Counted from the stretch's first letter, positions 6,582 through 15,031 are shown. The stretch is DNA of 64,000 nt from Gammaproteobacteria bacterium (GCA_018828385.1 JAHJVE010000008.1:124001-188000), one strand, 5' to 3'. Notes: a model not told the origin generated them from the sequence alone. Program-made: numbers and translations.

Positions 6582-7730
6582 ATGAACCCTCGCACCCTGA
6601 TCATCGGTAGCGGCCTGGCCGGCATCACGCTGGTCCGCGAACTTCGCAAGCTCGACAAGGAGCGCGAAATCATCGTCATCACGGCCGATGACGGCGGCTT
6701 CTATTCCAAGCCCAACCTGTCCAATGCCTTTGCCGCCAACAAGCGGCCCGAGGACATGGTGCTGACCCCGGCCGACAAGCTGGAGCGCGACCTCGGCATC
6801 CTGATCATGGCGAATGCCGCCGTCGCCCGCATCGATGCCGGCCGCCGCGAAGTCGTGTGCACGCAGGGCACGCTGGCCTACGATCAACTCGTTCTGGCCG
6901 TCGGCGCCGCGCAGATTCCGCTGCCGCTGGCCGGCGACGGCGTGCCGGATGCCATCTCGATCAACAGCCTGGCCGACTATGCTCGCCTGCGCAGCCGGCT
7001 GGCCGGCAAGCGCAGCGTCGCCATCGTCGGTGCCGGGCTGATCGGCTGCGAATTTGCCAACGACCTGCGTCTGGGAGATTTCGCCGTTGATGTGTACGAC
7101 CAGATCGAACAGCCCATGGGCCGCCTGCTGCCGCCCGTCGCCGCGCAGCAACTGCGCGACAAGCTGGCCGCCATCGGCGTCGGCTTTCATCTCGGGGCGC
7201 GGCTTGAAGCCATTCGCCGCGATGGCGAGCGTTACGTCCTGATCGACAGCCACGGCAACGCCCGGCCCTACGATCTCGTGCTCTCGGCCATCGGCCTGCG
7301 GCCCAATCTGGCGCTGGCCAAGACGGCCGGGCTGGCCACCGCTCTGGGCATCGTCACCGACGCCTTCCTGCGCACCTCCGACCCGAACATCTACGCGCTG
7401 GGCGACTGCGTCGAACTGGGCGGCCTGTTCCTGCCTTACGTCATGCCGATCATGCTGGGCGCCAAAAAGCTGGCCGGCACCCTGACCGGCAAGCCCGAGC
7501 CGGTCAGTTATCCGGCGATGCCCATCGTGCTCAAGACACCGGCCTGTCCGACGGTCGTTTCGCCGCCGCCCAGCCCTGTCGGTCACTGGGATGCGACGGT
7601 CAGCGAAGACGGCCTGCGGGCGCTTTTCGTCGATCAGGCGAGCGGCCAGCCCAGCGGCTTCGTCGTCCAGGGTGGCTTCACCAGGGAACGCATGGCGCTG
7701 GCTGCCGCGATGCCGAATTTGAGCGCCTGA
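6582..7730 (+). CDS. Rubredoxin reductase-type FAD/NAD(P) oxidoreductase
   Basis: A 382-residue two-dinucleotide-binding flavoprotein. The FAD Rossmann motif is IIGSGLAG at residues 5-12, the NAD(P) motif AIVGAGLIGCEF near 147, and the second FAD motif IYALGDC near 269. The early YSKPNLSNAF segment and the C-terminal small domain resemble rubredoxin-NAD reductases (RubB/AlkT). The rubredoxin at 1517 in the same cluster supports that role. It is the last gene of the sigma-54 group and follows a strong hairpin. Confidence 0.87.
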   Translation: MNPRTLIIGSGLAGITLVRELRKLDKEREIIVITADDGGFYSKPNLSNAFAANKRPEDMVLTPADKLERDLGILIMANAAVARIDAGRREVVCTQGTLAYDQLVLAVGAAQIPLPLAGDGVPDAISINSLADYARLRSRLAGKRSVAIVGAGLIGCEFANDLRLGDFAVDVYDQIEQPMGRLLPPVAAQQLRDKLAAIGVGFHLGARLEAIRRDGERYVLIDSHGNARPYDLVLSAIGLRPNLALAKTAGLATALGIVTDAFLRTSDPNIYALGDCVELGGLFLPYVMPIMLGAKKLAGTLTGKPEPVSYPAMPIVLKTPACPTVVSPPPSPVGHWDATVSEDGLRALFVDQASGQPSGFVVQGGFTRERMALAAAMPNLSA

Positions 7731-7763
7731 GCCAACTTTTTGCCTTGGCTGAGGGCCGGGATC

Positions 7764-7804
7764 GATTGCTACGGTCAACCGGAAAAAACGGCCAAAAATG
7801 AAAT
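7764..7804 (+). repeat. Dispersed repeat copy A (best-formed)
   Basis: Intergenic copy of a ~40-bp repeat containing the core CTACGGTCAACCGGAAAAA followed by cggcCAAAAATGAAAT. Six other copies occur at 11082, 13217, 41952, 44356, 48513 and 55771, in both orientations and both in and between genes. Confidence 0.7.
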
Positions 7805-7820
7805 CGCCGGCAGCGCTCTG

Positions 7821-7849
7821 CTTTTGGGGCTTGCTTCGCCCCCCAAAAG
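7821..7849. terminator. Stem-loop upstream of the HU gene, possible terminator
   Basis: CTTTTGGGG pairs with CCCCAAAAG around an 11-nt loop. It lies between the convergent-free end of the rubredoxin-reductase gene and the HU promoter region, so it could end the cyn transcript. No T-run follows on the plus strand. Confidence 0.4.
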
Positions 7850-7926
7850 CCCTAAAATTGCGCCCCTTCCGGCGCCTTGCTTTTTCCGGTGCGCCAAGCC
7901 TGCTTTGACCACACCGAGGAATGACC

Positions 7927-8205
7927 ATGAATAAATCCGAACTGATTGATGCCATCGCCGAAGAAGCCGGCCTGACCAAGGCAGATGCCGCCAAGGCACT
8001 CGACGCCGTGACCGGCGCCATCGTTGCCGCCGTTGCCGCTGGCGACTCCGTTTCCCTGATCGGCTTCGGCACCTTCAAGGCTTCGGCCCGCGCTGCCCGC
8101 GAAGGCAAGAACCCGAAGACCGGCGAAAAGCTGTCGATTGCAGCGACCACCGTGCCGAAGTTCTCGGCTGGCAGCAACTTCAAGGCCGCCGTCGCCAAGA
8201 AGTAA
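7927..8205 (+). CDS. hupB: DNA-binding protein HU
   Basis: A 92-residue histone-like protein. The N-terminus MNKSELIDAIAEEAGLTKAD and the beta-arm region GFGTFKASARAAREGKNP are diagnostic of the HU family. The ATG at 7927 is used because GAGGA at 7917-7921 stands at correct distance; an in-frame ATG two codons upstream overlaps that site. It is followed directly by a strong terminator, so it is a single-gene transcript. HU compacts DNA and assists replication and recombination. Confidence 0.95.
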   Translation: MNKSELIDAIAEEAGLTKADAAKALDAVTGAIVAAVAAGDSVSLIGFGTFKASARAAREGKNPKTGEKLSIAATTVPKFSAGSNFKAAVAKK

Positions 8206-8220
8206 TCCGGCGTTCTGCCC

Positions 8221-8260
8221 AAAAAGCCCCAGAGTCTGGATTTCTGGGGCTTTTTGTTTT
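8221..8260 (+). terminator. Rho-independent terminator of the HU gene
   Basis: AAAAAGCCCCAGA and TCTGGGGCTTTTT form a 13-bp stem with a 9-nt loop, followed by GTTTT. The A-rich 5' side also makes it usable on the minus strand. Confidence 0.9.
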
Positions 8261-8283
8261 CCGATCCCTCGTTTTTCAAGTGA

Positions 8284-9168
8284 ATGGCCATGACTTTCAA
8301 AGACAGTTCGTCCGATTTCCAGATCATCGATGTCGCCTTGATCGACCCTGATCCGCAGCATCCACGACAGAACATCGACGAAAGCAGCCTCAAGGGCCTG
8401 GCCAATTCGATTGAGAAAATGGGCGTGATTCATCCGCTGGTCGTCCGGCCCGCCAATGCCGCCGGTCGCTACACGGTCATCGTTGGCGAGCGGCGGCGGC
8501 GGGCCGCCATCCTCGCCGGCGAGAGGACGGTGCCGGTCATCGTTCGCGCCTGCACGGCGGCGGAAACCCTCGAGGTCCAGGTTTTCGAGAATATCGGCCT
8601 GGGCGTGCGCGCCCCCTTGGAGGCACGCGAAATGGCCAACGCCATTCAGACCATCGCGGCGCGTTTCGCGTCGCCGGATGAGGCGGCCCAGCACTTCGGC
8701 CGGGCGCCGACCTGGCTGGCTCAGGCAACAGCCGCCGCCAATCTGTCGGAGAAGGTCACCGCCCTGCTCGATGCCGGCAAGATTTCGAGCACCGGTGCCG
8801 CTGTTCAGCTCGAACGGCTGGCGAAGAAGAACGAGGCTAAGGCCGAGGTCCTGATCGACCGGATCGGCCAATTGCCCGAGGGCGAGAAGGTGTCGAAGAA
8901 AGTCGTCGATAACGCGCTTTCGGAAGTCACCTGCGGGCGGAAAAAGAAGGAAAGCGTCGTCGCCGATGACGCCGTGCCGGTCGCCTCGGCATCCGACATT
9001 CCGCCGTGGGAAGAGTTGCCGGACACGCCCCAAATCACCAGCGCCCGGCGTCGGATCAGCCAGGACAAGGTGAAGCTCGTTGCCGAACTGCTCGGCCTGG
9101 AGGATGGCGACGAGGAAGAAGTGCTCATTCGACTGATCGACGAATTCCTCGCCCAGAAGAATTCCTGA
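8284..9168 (+). CDS. ParB/RepB-family DNA-binding protein
   Basis: A 294-residue protein with a ParB N-terminal nuclease/CTPase-type domain: HPRQNIDESSLKGLANSIEK, then GERRRRAA near residue 68 (the arginine patch of box II) and an HTH around residues 135-165. The C-terminal third is charged and unlike chromosomal ParB. No parA is beside it, so this is an orphan ParB-like protein, not the chromosome-segregation ParB. The gene follows the HU terminator and stands alone. Its target is unknown; nucleoid or gene regulation is possible. Confidence 0.85.
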   Translation: MAMTFKDSSSDFQIIDVALIDPDPQHPRQNIDESSLKGLANSIEKMGVIHPLVVRPANAAGRYTVIVGERRRRAAILAGERTVPVIVRACTAAETLEVQVFENIGLGVRAPLEAREMANAIQTIAARFASPDEAAQHFGRAPTWLAQATAAANLSEKVTALLDAGKISSTGAAVQLERLAKKNEAKAEVLIDRIGQLPEGEKVSKKVVDNALSEVTCGRKKKESVVADDAVPVASASDIPPWEELPDTPQITSARRRISQDKVKLVAELLGLEDGDEEEVLIRLIDEFLAQKNS

Positions 9169-9225
9169 TCGGCTTTTGCCGCGCGCAAGGCTAGGCCGCT
9201 TCCGGCGCCATCGCTTGGTATAGTC

Positions 9226-9240
9226 GCGAATCGGATTCGC
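9226..9240. promoter_or_regulatory. Inverted repeat in the gluQ promoter region
   Basis: GCGAATC-G-GATTCGC is a perfect 7-bp inverted repeat, 8 bases after a TATAGT that could be a -10 box. It lies 20 bases before the GTG start of gluQ. It may be an operator or a leader hairpin; no regulator can be named. Confidence 0.35.
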
Positions 9241-9259
9241 TCCTGCCCTCGCTCAAATC

Positions 9260-10171
9260 GTGCCCACCAACGCCTATCGCGGCCGTTTCGCCCCATCGCC
9301 CACCGGCCCCCTGCACTTCGGTTCCCTGGTTGCCGCCGTCGGCAGCTACCTCGACGCCCGCACGCAGGGCGGCACCTGGCTGCTGCGCATGGAGGACGTC
9401 GATACGCCGCGCAACGTGGCCGGGGCGGCCGATGCCATTCTGAACACGCTGGCGGCTTTCGGCTTTGAATGGGATGGGCCGGTGTTGTATCAGAGCGACC
9501 GCTTCGATGCCTATGCGGCGGCGCTCGAGCAACTGAAGCGCACCGGGCTGGCCTACGGTTGCGCCTGCTCGCGCAAGGAGATTGCCGATTCGGCGACGCG
9601 ACCGGCGGTCGATGGCGGGCTGGCTTATCCCGGCACCTGTCGCAAAGGTCTGCCGCTGGGGAAAGCGGCGCGGGCCTGGCGCTTGCGCGTCAATGACGAG
9701 GAAATCGCTTTCGCTGATCGCCTGCAGGGGCGCGTCGCCCAGCGCCTCGAAAGCGATGTCGGCGACTTCGTGCTGCGTCGGGCTGATGGCCTGTTCGCCT
9801 ATCAACTGGCTGTTACGGTCGACGACGATTTTCAGCAAATTTCGCAAGTTGTCCGCGGCGCTGACCTGCTCGCTTCGACGCCGCGCCAGATCTGGCTGCA
9901 ACGCTGTCTGGGCTTTGCCACGCCAAGCTACGCCCATCTGCCGGTGGCGGCCAATGCGGCCGGCGAGAAGCTGTCGAAACAGACGCTGGCCCGCCCTGTG
10001 GCGAGCGAGATCGCGGCGGCCGAACTGGTCCGGGCTTTGGCTTTTCTCGGTCAGGCCGTGCCGGCCGAACTGGCCCGGGCGACGGTGGCCGAAGTCTGGG
10101 CCTGGGCGTTGGCGAACTGGTCGTTCGCGGCCATTCCCCGGCAACTGGCCATCATCGTTCCTCTGGCTTAG
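9260..10171 (+). CDS. gluQ: Glutamyl-Q tRNA(Asp) synthetase
   Basis: A 303-residue truncated glutamyl-tRNA synthetase paralog that attaches glutamate to queuosine of tRNA-Asp. It has the class I signature FAPSPTGPLHFGS (HIGH-like) near residue 12, the zinc-site cysteines CACSRKE and YPGTC, and a KLSKQ loop near residue 238. It lacks the anticodon-binding domain, as expected for GluQ. The start is GTG, since no ATG fits. Its 3' end overlaps the convergent cardiolipin-synthase gene by 20 bp. Confidence 0.93.
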   Translation: MPTNAYRGRFAPSPTGPLHFGSLVAAVGSYLDARTQGGTWLLRMEDVDTPRNVAGAADAILNTLAAFGFEWDGPVLYQSDRFDAYAAALEQLKRTGLAYGCACSRKEIADSATRPAVDGGLAYPGTCRKGLPLGKAARAWRLRVNDEEIAFADRLQGRVAQRLESDVGDFVLRRADGLFAYQLAVTVDDDFQQISQVVRGADLLASTPRQIWLQRCLGFATPSYAHLPVAANAAGEKLSKQTLARPVASEIAAAELVRALAFLGQAVPAELARATVAEVWAWALANWSFAAIPRQLAIIVPLA

Positions 10172-11345
10172 TTTCTTCGACCTGCCAGTGGCGCTGGCTG
10201 TAGCCGGCGATGCCGACCATGGCGCGAACCAGCCCGTAAGCCAGCCAGCGCAGGAAGCGGGAATGCATGGGCTGGCGCGACAGTTCTTCGGCCAGCAACT
10301 CGCGAGCGCCGATGGCCATGGCTTCGTGGAGGCTGGCTTCGAGTTCGCCAGCAAAACCCGCGTCGCGCACGACAAGATTGGCCTCCTTGGCCAGCAGCAG
10401 GCTGAACGGGTCGATGTTCGATGAGCCGACCGTGGCCCACTCGCCATCGACGACGGCGACCTTGGCGTGCATGAAACTTTTTTCGTATTCGAAGATGCGG
10501 ATGCCGGCTTTCAGCGCTGCGGCGTACAGCGTCTGCGTCGCGTAGCGGAATAGCTGGTGATCGCTCTTGCCCTGGAGCAGCACGGTGATGCGCACGCCGC
10601 GCCGGGCGGCGGCGTAGAGCGCGCGGCCGAAACGCAGGCCGGGCAGGAAGTAGGCGTTGGCGATGAGAATCTCGTGCCGGGCGTTGTCGATGGCGTCGAG
10701 GTAAGCGTGCAGGATGTCGTTGCGGTGGCGGATGTTGTCGCGGATCAGGAAGGCGGCATTCTGGTTGCCGGCCTGTTCGCAGGCCGGCGCGGCAATCGGG
10801 GCGAGGCGGAAGCGGCGCTTGAAATTGACCCACGACACGGTTTCCCACATCCGGCGCACGGCATGGTGTATCGGGTGCAGGACCGGCCCTTCGACGCGCA
10901 CGGCGTAGTCGTAGTGCGGGCGCATGTCGAGCGGCGCGTTGTTGTCGTCGATGATGTTGATGCCGCCGACAAAGGCGATGCGCCTGTCGATGACGACCAG
11001 CTTGCGGTGGAGGCGACGCAGGCGGTGGCGCTTGAAGTGGAAACGGCCGATTTCGGGCCGGTAGAACATGGCGCGGACGCCTGCTACGGTCAACCGGGAA
11101 AAGAAGTCGATTTTGAAATTGCGCGCCCCGAAGCCGTCGACCGTGACATTGACCTGAACGCCCCGTTCGGCCGCCCGGCACAGGGCGTTGGCCACCTGGT
11201 GGCCGATCACGTCGTTGGCGAAGATGTAGCTCTCGAGGTAGATCTCGACTTCGGCGGCGTCGATGGCAGCGAGCAGGGCCGGGAAATAATCGTCGCCCGA
11301 GTTGAGCAGTGTGAGCCGGTTGCCCGGCACAAACTCAGCGGCCAT
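10152..11345 (-). CDS. clsB: Cardiolipin synthase B-like phospholipase D protein
   Basis: A 397-residue protein with two HKD motifs: HRKLVVIDRRIAFVGG near residue 118 and HAKVAVVDGEWATVGSSN near residue 300. It lacks the N-terminal membrane helices of ClsA, as ClsB does. It joins or exchanges phosphatidyl groups to make cardiolipin. Its start overlaps the preceding EEP-nuclease gene by 11 bp, the same order as ybhP-clsB in enterobacteria. A copy of the dispersed repeat (11082-11120) lies inside the coding region and encodes the SRLTVAG segment. Confidence 0.9.
   Translation of the reverse strand: MAAEFVPGNRLTLLNSGDDYFPALLAAIDAAEVEIYLESYIFANDVIGHQVANALCRAAERGVQVNVTVDGFGARNFKIDFFSRLTVAGVRAMFYRPEIGRFHFKRHRLRRLHRKLVVIDRRIAFVGGINIIDDNNAPLDMRPHYDYAVRVEGPVLHPIHHAVRRMWETVSWVNFKRRFRLAPIAAPACEQAGNQNAAFLIRDNIRHRNDILHAYLDAIDNARHEILIANAYFLPGLRFGRALYAAARRGVRITVLLQGKSDHQLFRYATQTLYAAALKAGIRIFEYEKSFMHAKVAVVDGEWATVGSSNIDPFSLLLAKEANLVVRDAGFAGELEASLHEAMAIGARELLAEELSRQPMHSRFLRWLAYGLVRAMVGIAGYSQRHWQVEETKPEER
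11082..11120 (+). repeat. Dispersed repeat copy B, inside clsB
   Basis: GCTACGGTCAACCGGGAAAA is shared with copy A (one extra G); the outer part has decayed. It lies in the coding sequence of the cardiolipin-synthase-like gene. Confidence 0.5.
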
Positions 11346-12093
11346 GCCGGGTCAGGTGAGCCGACAGCGCGGCGTGATCGGAAATGGCCGACCACGGCAT
11401 GCCGTGATGGACTTCGGTGCGGATGACGTCGAAGCCGCGGACGTAGATGCGGTCGAGGCGGAACATCGGCATGGCGGCCGGGAAGCTGCACACCGGCTTG
11501 CCGGCCGGGCCGCTGAACACCTCTTGCAGACCGAGGCGGCGCGTCAGGTCCTCGCCGACGCGATTGCGCCAGTCGTTGAAATCGCCGGCGACGATGAGCG
11601 GCGCATTCGGCTCGGCCAGGCGGTCGAGGTAATCGGCCAGCGCCGCCATCTGCTTGCGGCGCGAGTAGCCGAACAGCGACAGGTGGGCACAGACGCAATG
11701 CACCAGCGGCCCGTCCGGCAGTTCGATCCGGCAATGCAGCAGGCCGCGTTTCTCGAACTGGAGGTGGGTGACGTCCTGGTTGTGCGCGTGCAGGATGGGG
11801 AAGCGCGAGAGGATGGCGTTGCCGTGGTGGCCGTGGTCGTAGGCCATGTTGCGGCCATAGGCCGAGGCCGCCCAGACGTCTTCGGCGAGGAATTCGTGCT
11901 GCGGCGAGTCGGGCCAGTCGTCATGCGTTTCGGCATGGCCGAGGTGCAGCCCCTGCACCTCCTGCAAAAACACGATGTCCGGGTTGAGATGACGCAGGCG
12001 CTCGCGCAGCTCATGCACCATCATCCGCCGGTTGAATTGCGAAAAGCCCTTGTGGATGTTGTAGGTGGTGATGTGCAGCGCAGGCTGGGTCAT
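11335..12093 (-). CDS. Endonuclease/exonuclease/phosphatase-family protein (YbhP-like)
   Basis: A 252-residue protein of the Mg-dependent EEP fold. The N-terminal TYNIHKGF, the metal ligand in FLQEVQG, GDFNDWRN near residue 170 and the C-terminal SDHAALSAHL are the standard EEP motifs. It has no signal peptide. It is co-transcribed with the downstream cardiolipin synthase (11-bp overlap), the arrangement of YbhP-ClsB, so a link to phospholipid metabolism is suggested rather than nucleic-acid repair. The substrate is unknown. Confidence 0.85.
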   Translation of the reverse strand: MTQPALHITTYNIHKGFSQFNRRMMVHELRERLRHLNPDIVFLQEVQGLHLGHAETHDDWPDSPQHEFLAEDVWAASAYGRNMAYDHGHHGNAILSRFPILHAHNQDVTHLQFEKRGLLHCRIELPDGPLVHCVCAHLSLFGYSRRKQMAALADYLDRLAEPNAPLIVAGDFNDWRNRVGEDLTRRLGLQEVFSGPAGKPVCSFPAAMPMFRLDRIYVRGFDVIRTEVHHGMPWSAISDHAALSAHLTRHGR

Positions 12094-12097
12094 GGAA

Positions 12098-13195
12098 TCA
12101 GGAAATATCCAGCATGCGGTCGAGGGCCAGCTTGGCCAGCGTTGCTTCGTGGGCCGGCACGGAAATCTGGTTGACCACCTTGCCGTCGACCAGATTCTCC
12201 AGCGTCCACGCCAGATGCTGCGGGTCGATGCGCTGCATGGTCGAGCACATGCAGATGGTGGTGGCCATGAACTGGACGATCTTGTTCTGCGGCAGGACTT
12301 CCTTGGCCAGGCGGTCGACCAGGTTCAGTTCGGTGCCGACCAGCCAGCGCGTGCCTTCCGGCGCTTCCTTGATGGTCTTGACGATGTGCTCGGTCGAGCC
12401 AACGTAATCCGAGGCGGCGCAGACTTCGAAATTGCATTCCGGGTGGGCGATGACCTTGCCTTCGGGGTACTTGGCGCGGAAAGCGTCGATGTGCGATTTC
12501 TGGAACATCTGGTGCACCGAGCAGTGGCCCTTCCAGAGCAGGATCTTGGCTTTCTTGATCTGGGCCGGGGTCAGGCCGCCGAGTTCGAGATCGGGATCCC
12601 AGACGACCATTTCGTCCATCGGGATGCCCATGTTGTGACCGGTCCACCGGCCGAGGTGCTGGTCGGGGAAGAAAAGCACTTTGGGGCGACGCTCGAAGGC
12701 CCATTTGGCGATGGTGCCGGCGTTCGACGAGGTGCACACGATGCCGCCATGCTCGCCGCAGAAGGCTTTCAAATCGGCCGCCGAGTTGATGTAGGTGACC
12801 GGCGTGACTTCCTCCTCGGCGTTGAGCACCGAGTTGAGTTCGCGCCAGCAACGTTCAACCTTGGCCAGGTTGGCCATGTCGGCCATCGAGCAGCCGGCCG
12901 CGAGGTCGGGCAGGATGGCCTTCTGGTGCGGCGCGGTCATGATGTCGGCGACTTCGGCCATGAAATGCACGCCGCAGAAGATGACGAATTCCGAATCGGT
13001 CTGCGAAGCGAGGCGCGACAGCTTGAGCGAATCGCCGGTCAGGTCGGCGTATTGATAGACGTCGGCGCGCTGGTAGTGATGGCAGAGGATGACGGCGCGC
13101 TTGCCGAGCTTGGCGCGGGCGACGCGAATGCGCTCATGGCAGGCTTCGTCGGAAAGGCGGTCGAAGGGGTCGAAGGCGATGGTGGCTGTTTGCAT
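12098..13195 (-). CDS. nadA: Quinolinate synthase A
   Basis: A 365-residue 4Fe-4S enzyme that condenses iminoaspartate and dihydroxyacetone phosphate into quinolinate for NAD synthesis. Family motifs include VILCHHYQRADV, FCGVHFMAEVAD, IVCTSSNAGT and CMCSTMQRIDPQHL; the three cluster cysteines can be placed in the second, third and fourth. I place the start at the ATG at 13195 (MQTATIAF) because the longer start at 13222 lies within a dispersed repeat and lacks a ribosome site. The gene is 4 bp upstream of the EEP-nuclease gene. Confidence 0.93.
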   Translation of the reverse strand: MQTATIAFDPFDRLSDEACHERIRVARAKLGKRAVILCHHYQRADVYQYADLTGDSLKLSRLASQTDSEFVIFCGVHFMAEVADIMTAPHQKAILPDLAAGCSMADMANLAKVERCWRELNSVLNAEEEVTPVTYINSAADLKAFCGEHGGIVCTSSNAGTIAKWAFERRPKVLFFPDQHLGRWTGHNMGIPMDEMVVWDPDLELGGLTPAQIKKAKILLWKGHCSVHQMFQKSHIDAFRAKYPEGKVIAHPECNFEVCAASDYVGSTEHIVKTIKEAPEGTRWLVGTELNLVDRLAKEVLPQNKIVQFMATTICMCSTMQRIDPQHLAWTLENLVDGKVVNQISVPAHEATLAKLALDRMLDIS

Positions 13196-13216
13196 GCTGT
13201 TCTCTGAATCTGGCCA

Positions 13217-13252
13217 TTTCATTTTTGGCCGTTATTTCCGGTTGACCGTGGG
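13217..13252 (-). repeat. Dispersed repeat copy C
   Basis: On the minus strand this reads CACGGTCAACCGGAAATAAC followed by GGCCAAAAATGAAAT, nearly identical to copy A. It fills the gap between the rhodanese gene and nadA and creates a false in-frame ATG for nadA. Confidence 0.65.
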
Positions 13253-13253
13253 A

Positions 13254-13706
13254 TTATCCCTGAATCCACGGCAATCCGGCCTTGCGCCAGCCACCGATGG
13301 TGTTGCGATGCCCGTTGGCGTCCTTGTCCCCCTCGAAGCCTTCGAGGATGTTGTAGCAACTGTTGTAGCCGGCCTCGGTGGCAGCGCTGGCCGCGCCGAC
13401 CGAGCGCACGCCGCTGCGGCAGAGGAACATGACCAGCGCCTCGGGATCGACCTGGCGCTTGAGTTCGGCCACGAAGTTCGGGTTGCGCGTGCCGCCCGGA
13501 TATTGGTTCCATTCGATCTCGACGGCGCCGGCCACGCGGCCAACCCAGTCCCATTCGGCGCGGGTCCGGACATCGACGATTTTGGCGCCGGGCGCCAGGC
13601 GCAACAGCTCGAATGCCTCCTGCGGCGTGAGTTCGCCCTGGTAGGGGCGTTCCAGCGCAGCGCCACGGGCCTGCGCCAGACCCAGTATTTCGCTTATCTT
13701 TCCCAT
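13254..13706 (-). CDS. Rhodanese-domain sulfurtransferase
   Basis: A 150-residue single-domain rhodanese. The active-site loop is CRSGVRS with the catalytic cysteine near residue 96, after the IVDVRTRAEWDWVGRVAGA segment. These proteins carry persulfide sulfur; no partner is evident. I use the ATG at 13706; a TTG at 13715 is possible and neither has a strong ribosome site. It is divergent from the cation exporter and upstream of nadA with a repeat copy in between. Confidence 0.88.
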   Translation of the reverse strand: MGKISEILGLAQARGAALERPYQGELTPQEAFELLRLAPGAKIVDVRTRAEWDWVGRVAGAVEIEWNQYPGGTRNPNFVAELKRQVDPEALVMFLCRSGVRSVGAASAATEAGYNSCYNILEGFEGDKDANGHRNTIGGWRKAGLPWIQG

Positions 13707-13753
13707 GATTTTCAACTGTTAAAATTGCAGTCCAATAGTATAGGGCAGAGATC

Positions 13754-14917
13754 ATGGCGCTTGAGCATCACCCCGCAACCCCGGCAGAACGTTCGGCCGA
13801 GGCGCAGAAGGCAACCTGGGTCAGCGTCGCCGTCAATCTGGTGATGACGGTTGCCCAGCTGATCGTCGGCTGGCTGGCCCATTCCCAGTCGCTGGTCGCC
13901 CACGGCCTGCATTCATTTTCCGATCTGCTCTCTGATTTTCTCGTCATCTACGCCAGTCGGCAGAGCGCCCACCCGGCCGACCGGGCCCATCCCTACGGCC
14001 ATGCCCGCGTCGAAACCGCCGCGACGCTGGTGCTCGGGACGTCGCTGGTTTTGATCGGCGGCGGCATTCTCTGGCAGTCGGGCATGCGACTCCAGCACAT
14101 CGAGGCGCTGCCGACCATCGAATTGGCTGCCTTCTGGGTGGCCGTGGCCACGGTCATTTCGAAGGAGGCCTTGTATCGCTACCTGATCCGCGTCGCCGAA
14201 AAACTGCGTTCCCAACTGCTCATCGGCAACGCTCTGCACACGCGGGCCGATGCGGCGTCGGCGCTGGTTGTCGTGGTCGGCATCGGCGGCGCGCTCATGG
14301 GCTGGTCCTTCCTCGACCTGCTGGCCGCGGCGCTGATGGGCTTCATGATCCTGCACATGGGCGCCCGCCTGGCCTGGGGCGCCATCAAGGAACTTATCGA
14401 TACCGGCCTCGACGACGCGCAGGTCGAAGCCATCCGGACAACGCTGCTGGCCACCCCGGGCGTGCGCGACCTGCACCAGCTGCGGACCCGACGCATGGCA
14501 CATCAGGCGCTGGTCGATACCCATGTCCAGGTCGATTCGCGGATCAGCGTCTCGGAAGGCCATCGCATTGCCGAATCGGCCCGCGCCAGGGTGCTGCGCG
14601 AACACCCCGAAGTGCTCGACGTTCTTGTGCACATCGATCCCGAAGACGATATGGACCCGGACAGCTACGCGACGCGATTGCCGGCGCGGGATGCCCTGCT
14701 CGGCGAACTGCAGCCCTTGCTGGCCGGTTTGCCGGAACCGGAAAAAATCGTGCTGCACTACCTCAAAGGCCAGATCGAGGCAGAAATCTTCTACAGTCAT
14801 GCCCTGTTTGAAAACGGCGAGGCATTGCGTCAGGCCGAGGTCGTGCTGAGCGATCGCCTGAAAGCGCACCCGCTGATTCGGCAAATTTCGCTGAACTGCC
14901 TGGTTGCACCAAATTAG
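13754..14917 (+). CDS. Cation diffusion facilitator (CDF) metal exporter
   Basis: A 387-residue CDF protein with six predicted helices. The metal-site motifs HSFSDLLSD (helix 2) and HTRADAAS (helix 5) give the HxxxD/HxxxD transport site. A cytoplasmic ferredoxin-like domain follows from about residue 215. The C-terminal ~90 residues extend beyond the usual ~300-residue FieF/CzcD length and resemble a second small domain. Likely substrates are Zn, Fe, Co or Cd. Its stop lies within the first NtrC box of glnA. Confidence 0.9.
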   Translation: MALEHHPATPAERSAEAQKATWVSVAVNLVMTVAQLIVGWLAHSQSLVAHGLHSFSDLLSDFLVIYASRQSAHPADRAHPYGHARVETAATLVLGTSLVLIGGGILWQSGMRLQHIEALPTIELAAFWVAVATVISKEALYRYLIRVAEKLRSQLLIGNALHTRADAASALVVVVGIGGALMGWSFLDLLAAALMGFMILHMGARLAWGAIKELIDTGLDDAQVEAIRTTLLATPGVRDLHQLRTRRMAHQALVDTHVQVDSRISVSEGHRIAESARARVLREHPEVLDVLVHIDPEDDMDPDSYATRLPARDALLGELQPLLAGLPEPEKIVLHYLKGQIEAEIFYSHALFENGEALRQAEVVLSDRLKAHPLIRQISLNCLVAPN

Positions 14918-14952
14918 TGCCTGATTTTGTTTTGTTGCACGATGGCGGTGCA
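14905..14952 (+). promoter_or_regulatory. Two NtrC-binding sites upstream of glnA
   Basis: TGCACCAAATTAGTGCC (14905-14921) and TGCACGATGGCGGTGCA (14936-14952) both have the NtrC core GCAC-N7-GTGC. They are 31 bp apart, about three helical turns, and lie 65-110 bp upstream of the -24/-12 promoter. The first overlaps the stop codon of the CDF gene. Confidence 0.88.
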
Positions 14953-15015
14953 TCAATTCTTTGCTTAAACCCTGCATCCCGTTGTGGCAAAATGCAAAGA
15001 TTCCTCGTCGGCATT

Positions 15016-15031
15016 TGGCACGTTTTCTGCT
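15016..15031 (+). promoter_or_regulatory. Sigma-54 promoter of glnA
   Basis: TGGCACGTTTTCTGCT has a perfect -24 box and GC at -12 with GG-N10-GC spacing. Predicted start is near 15042, 64 bases before the glnA ATG. With the NtrC boxes this is a classical nitrogen-starvation promoter. Confidence 0.9.

Noticed and set aside
6573-8405. 610-codon open frame on the minus strand
   Set aside because: Antisense of the rubredoxin reductase, HU and ParB-like genes; composition is that of a GC-rich shadow frame.
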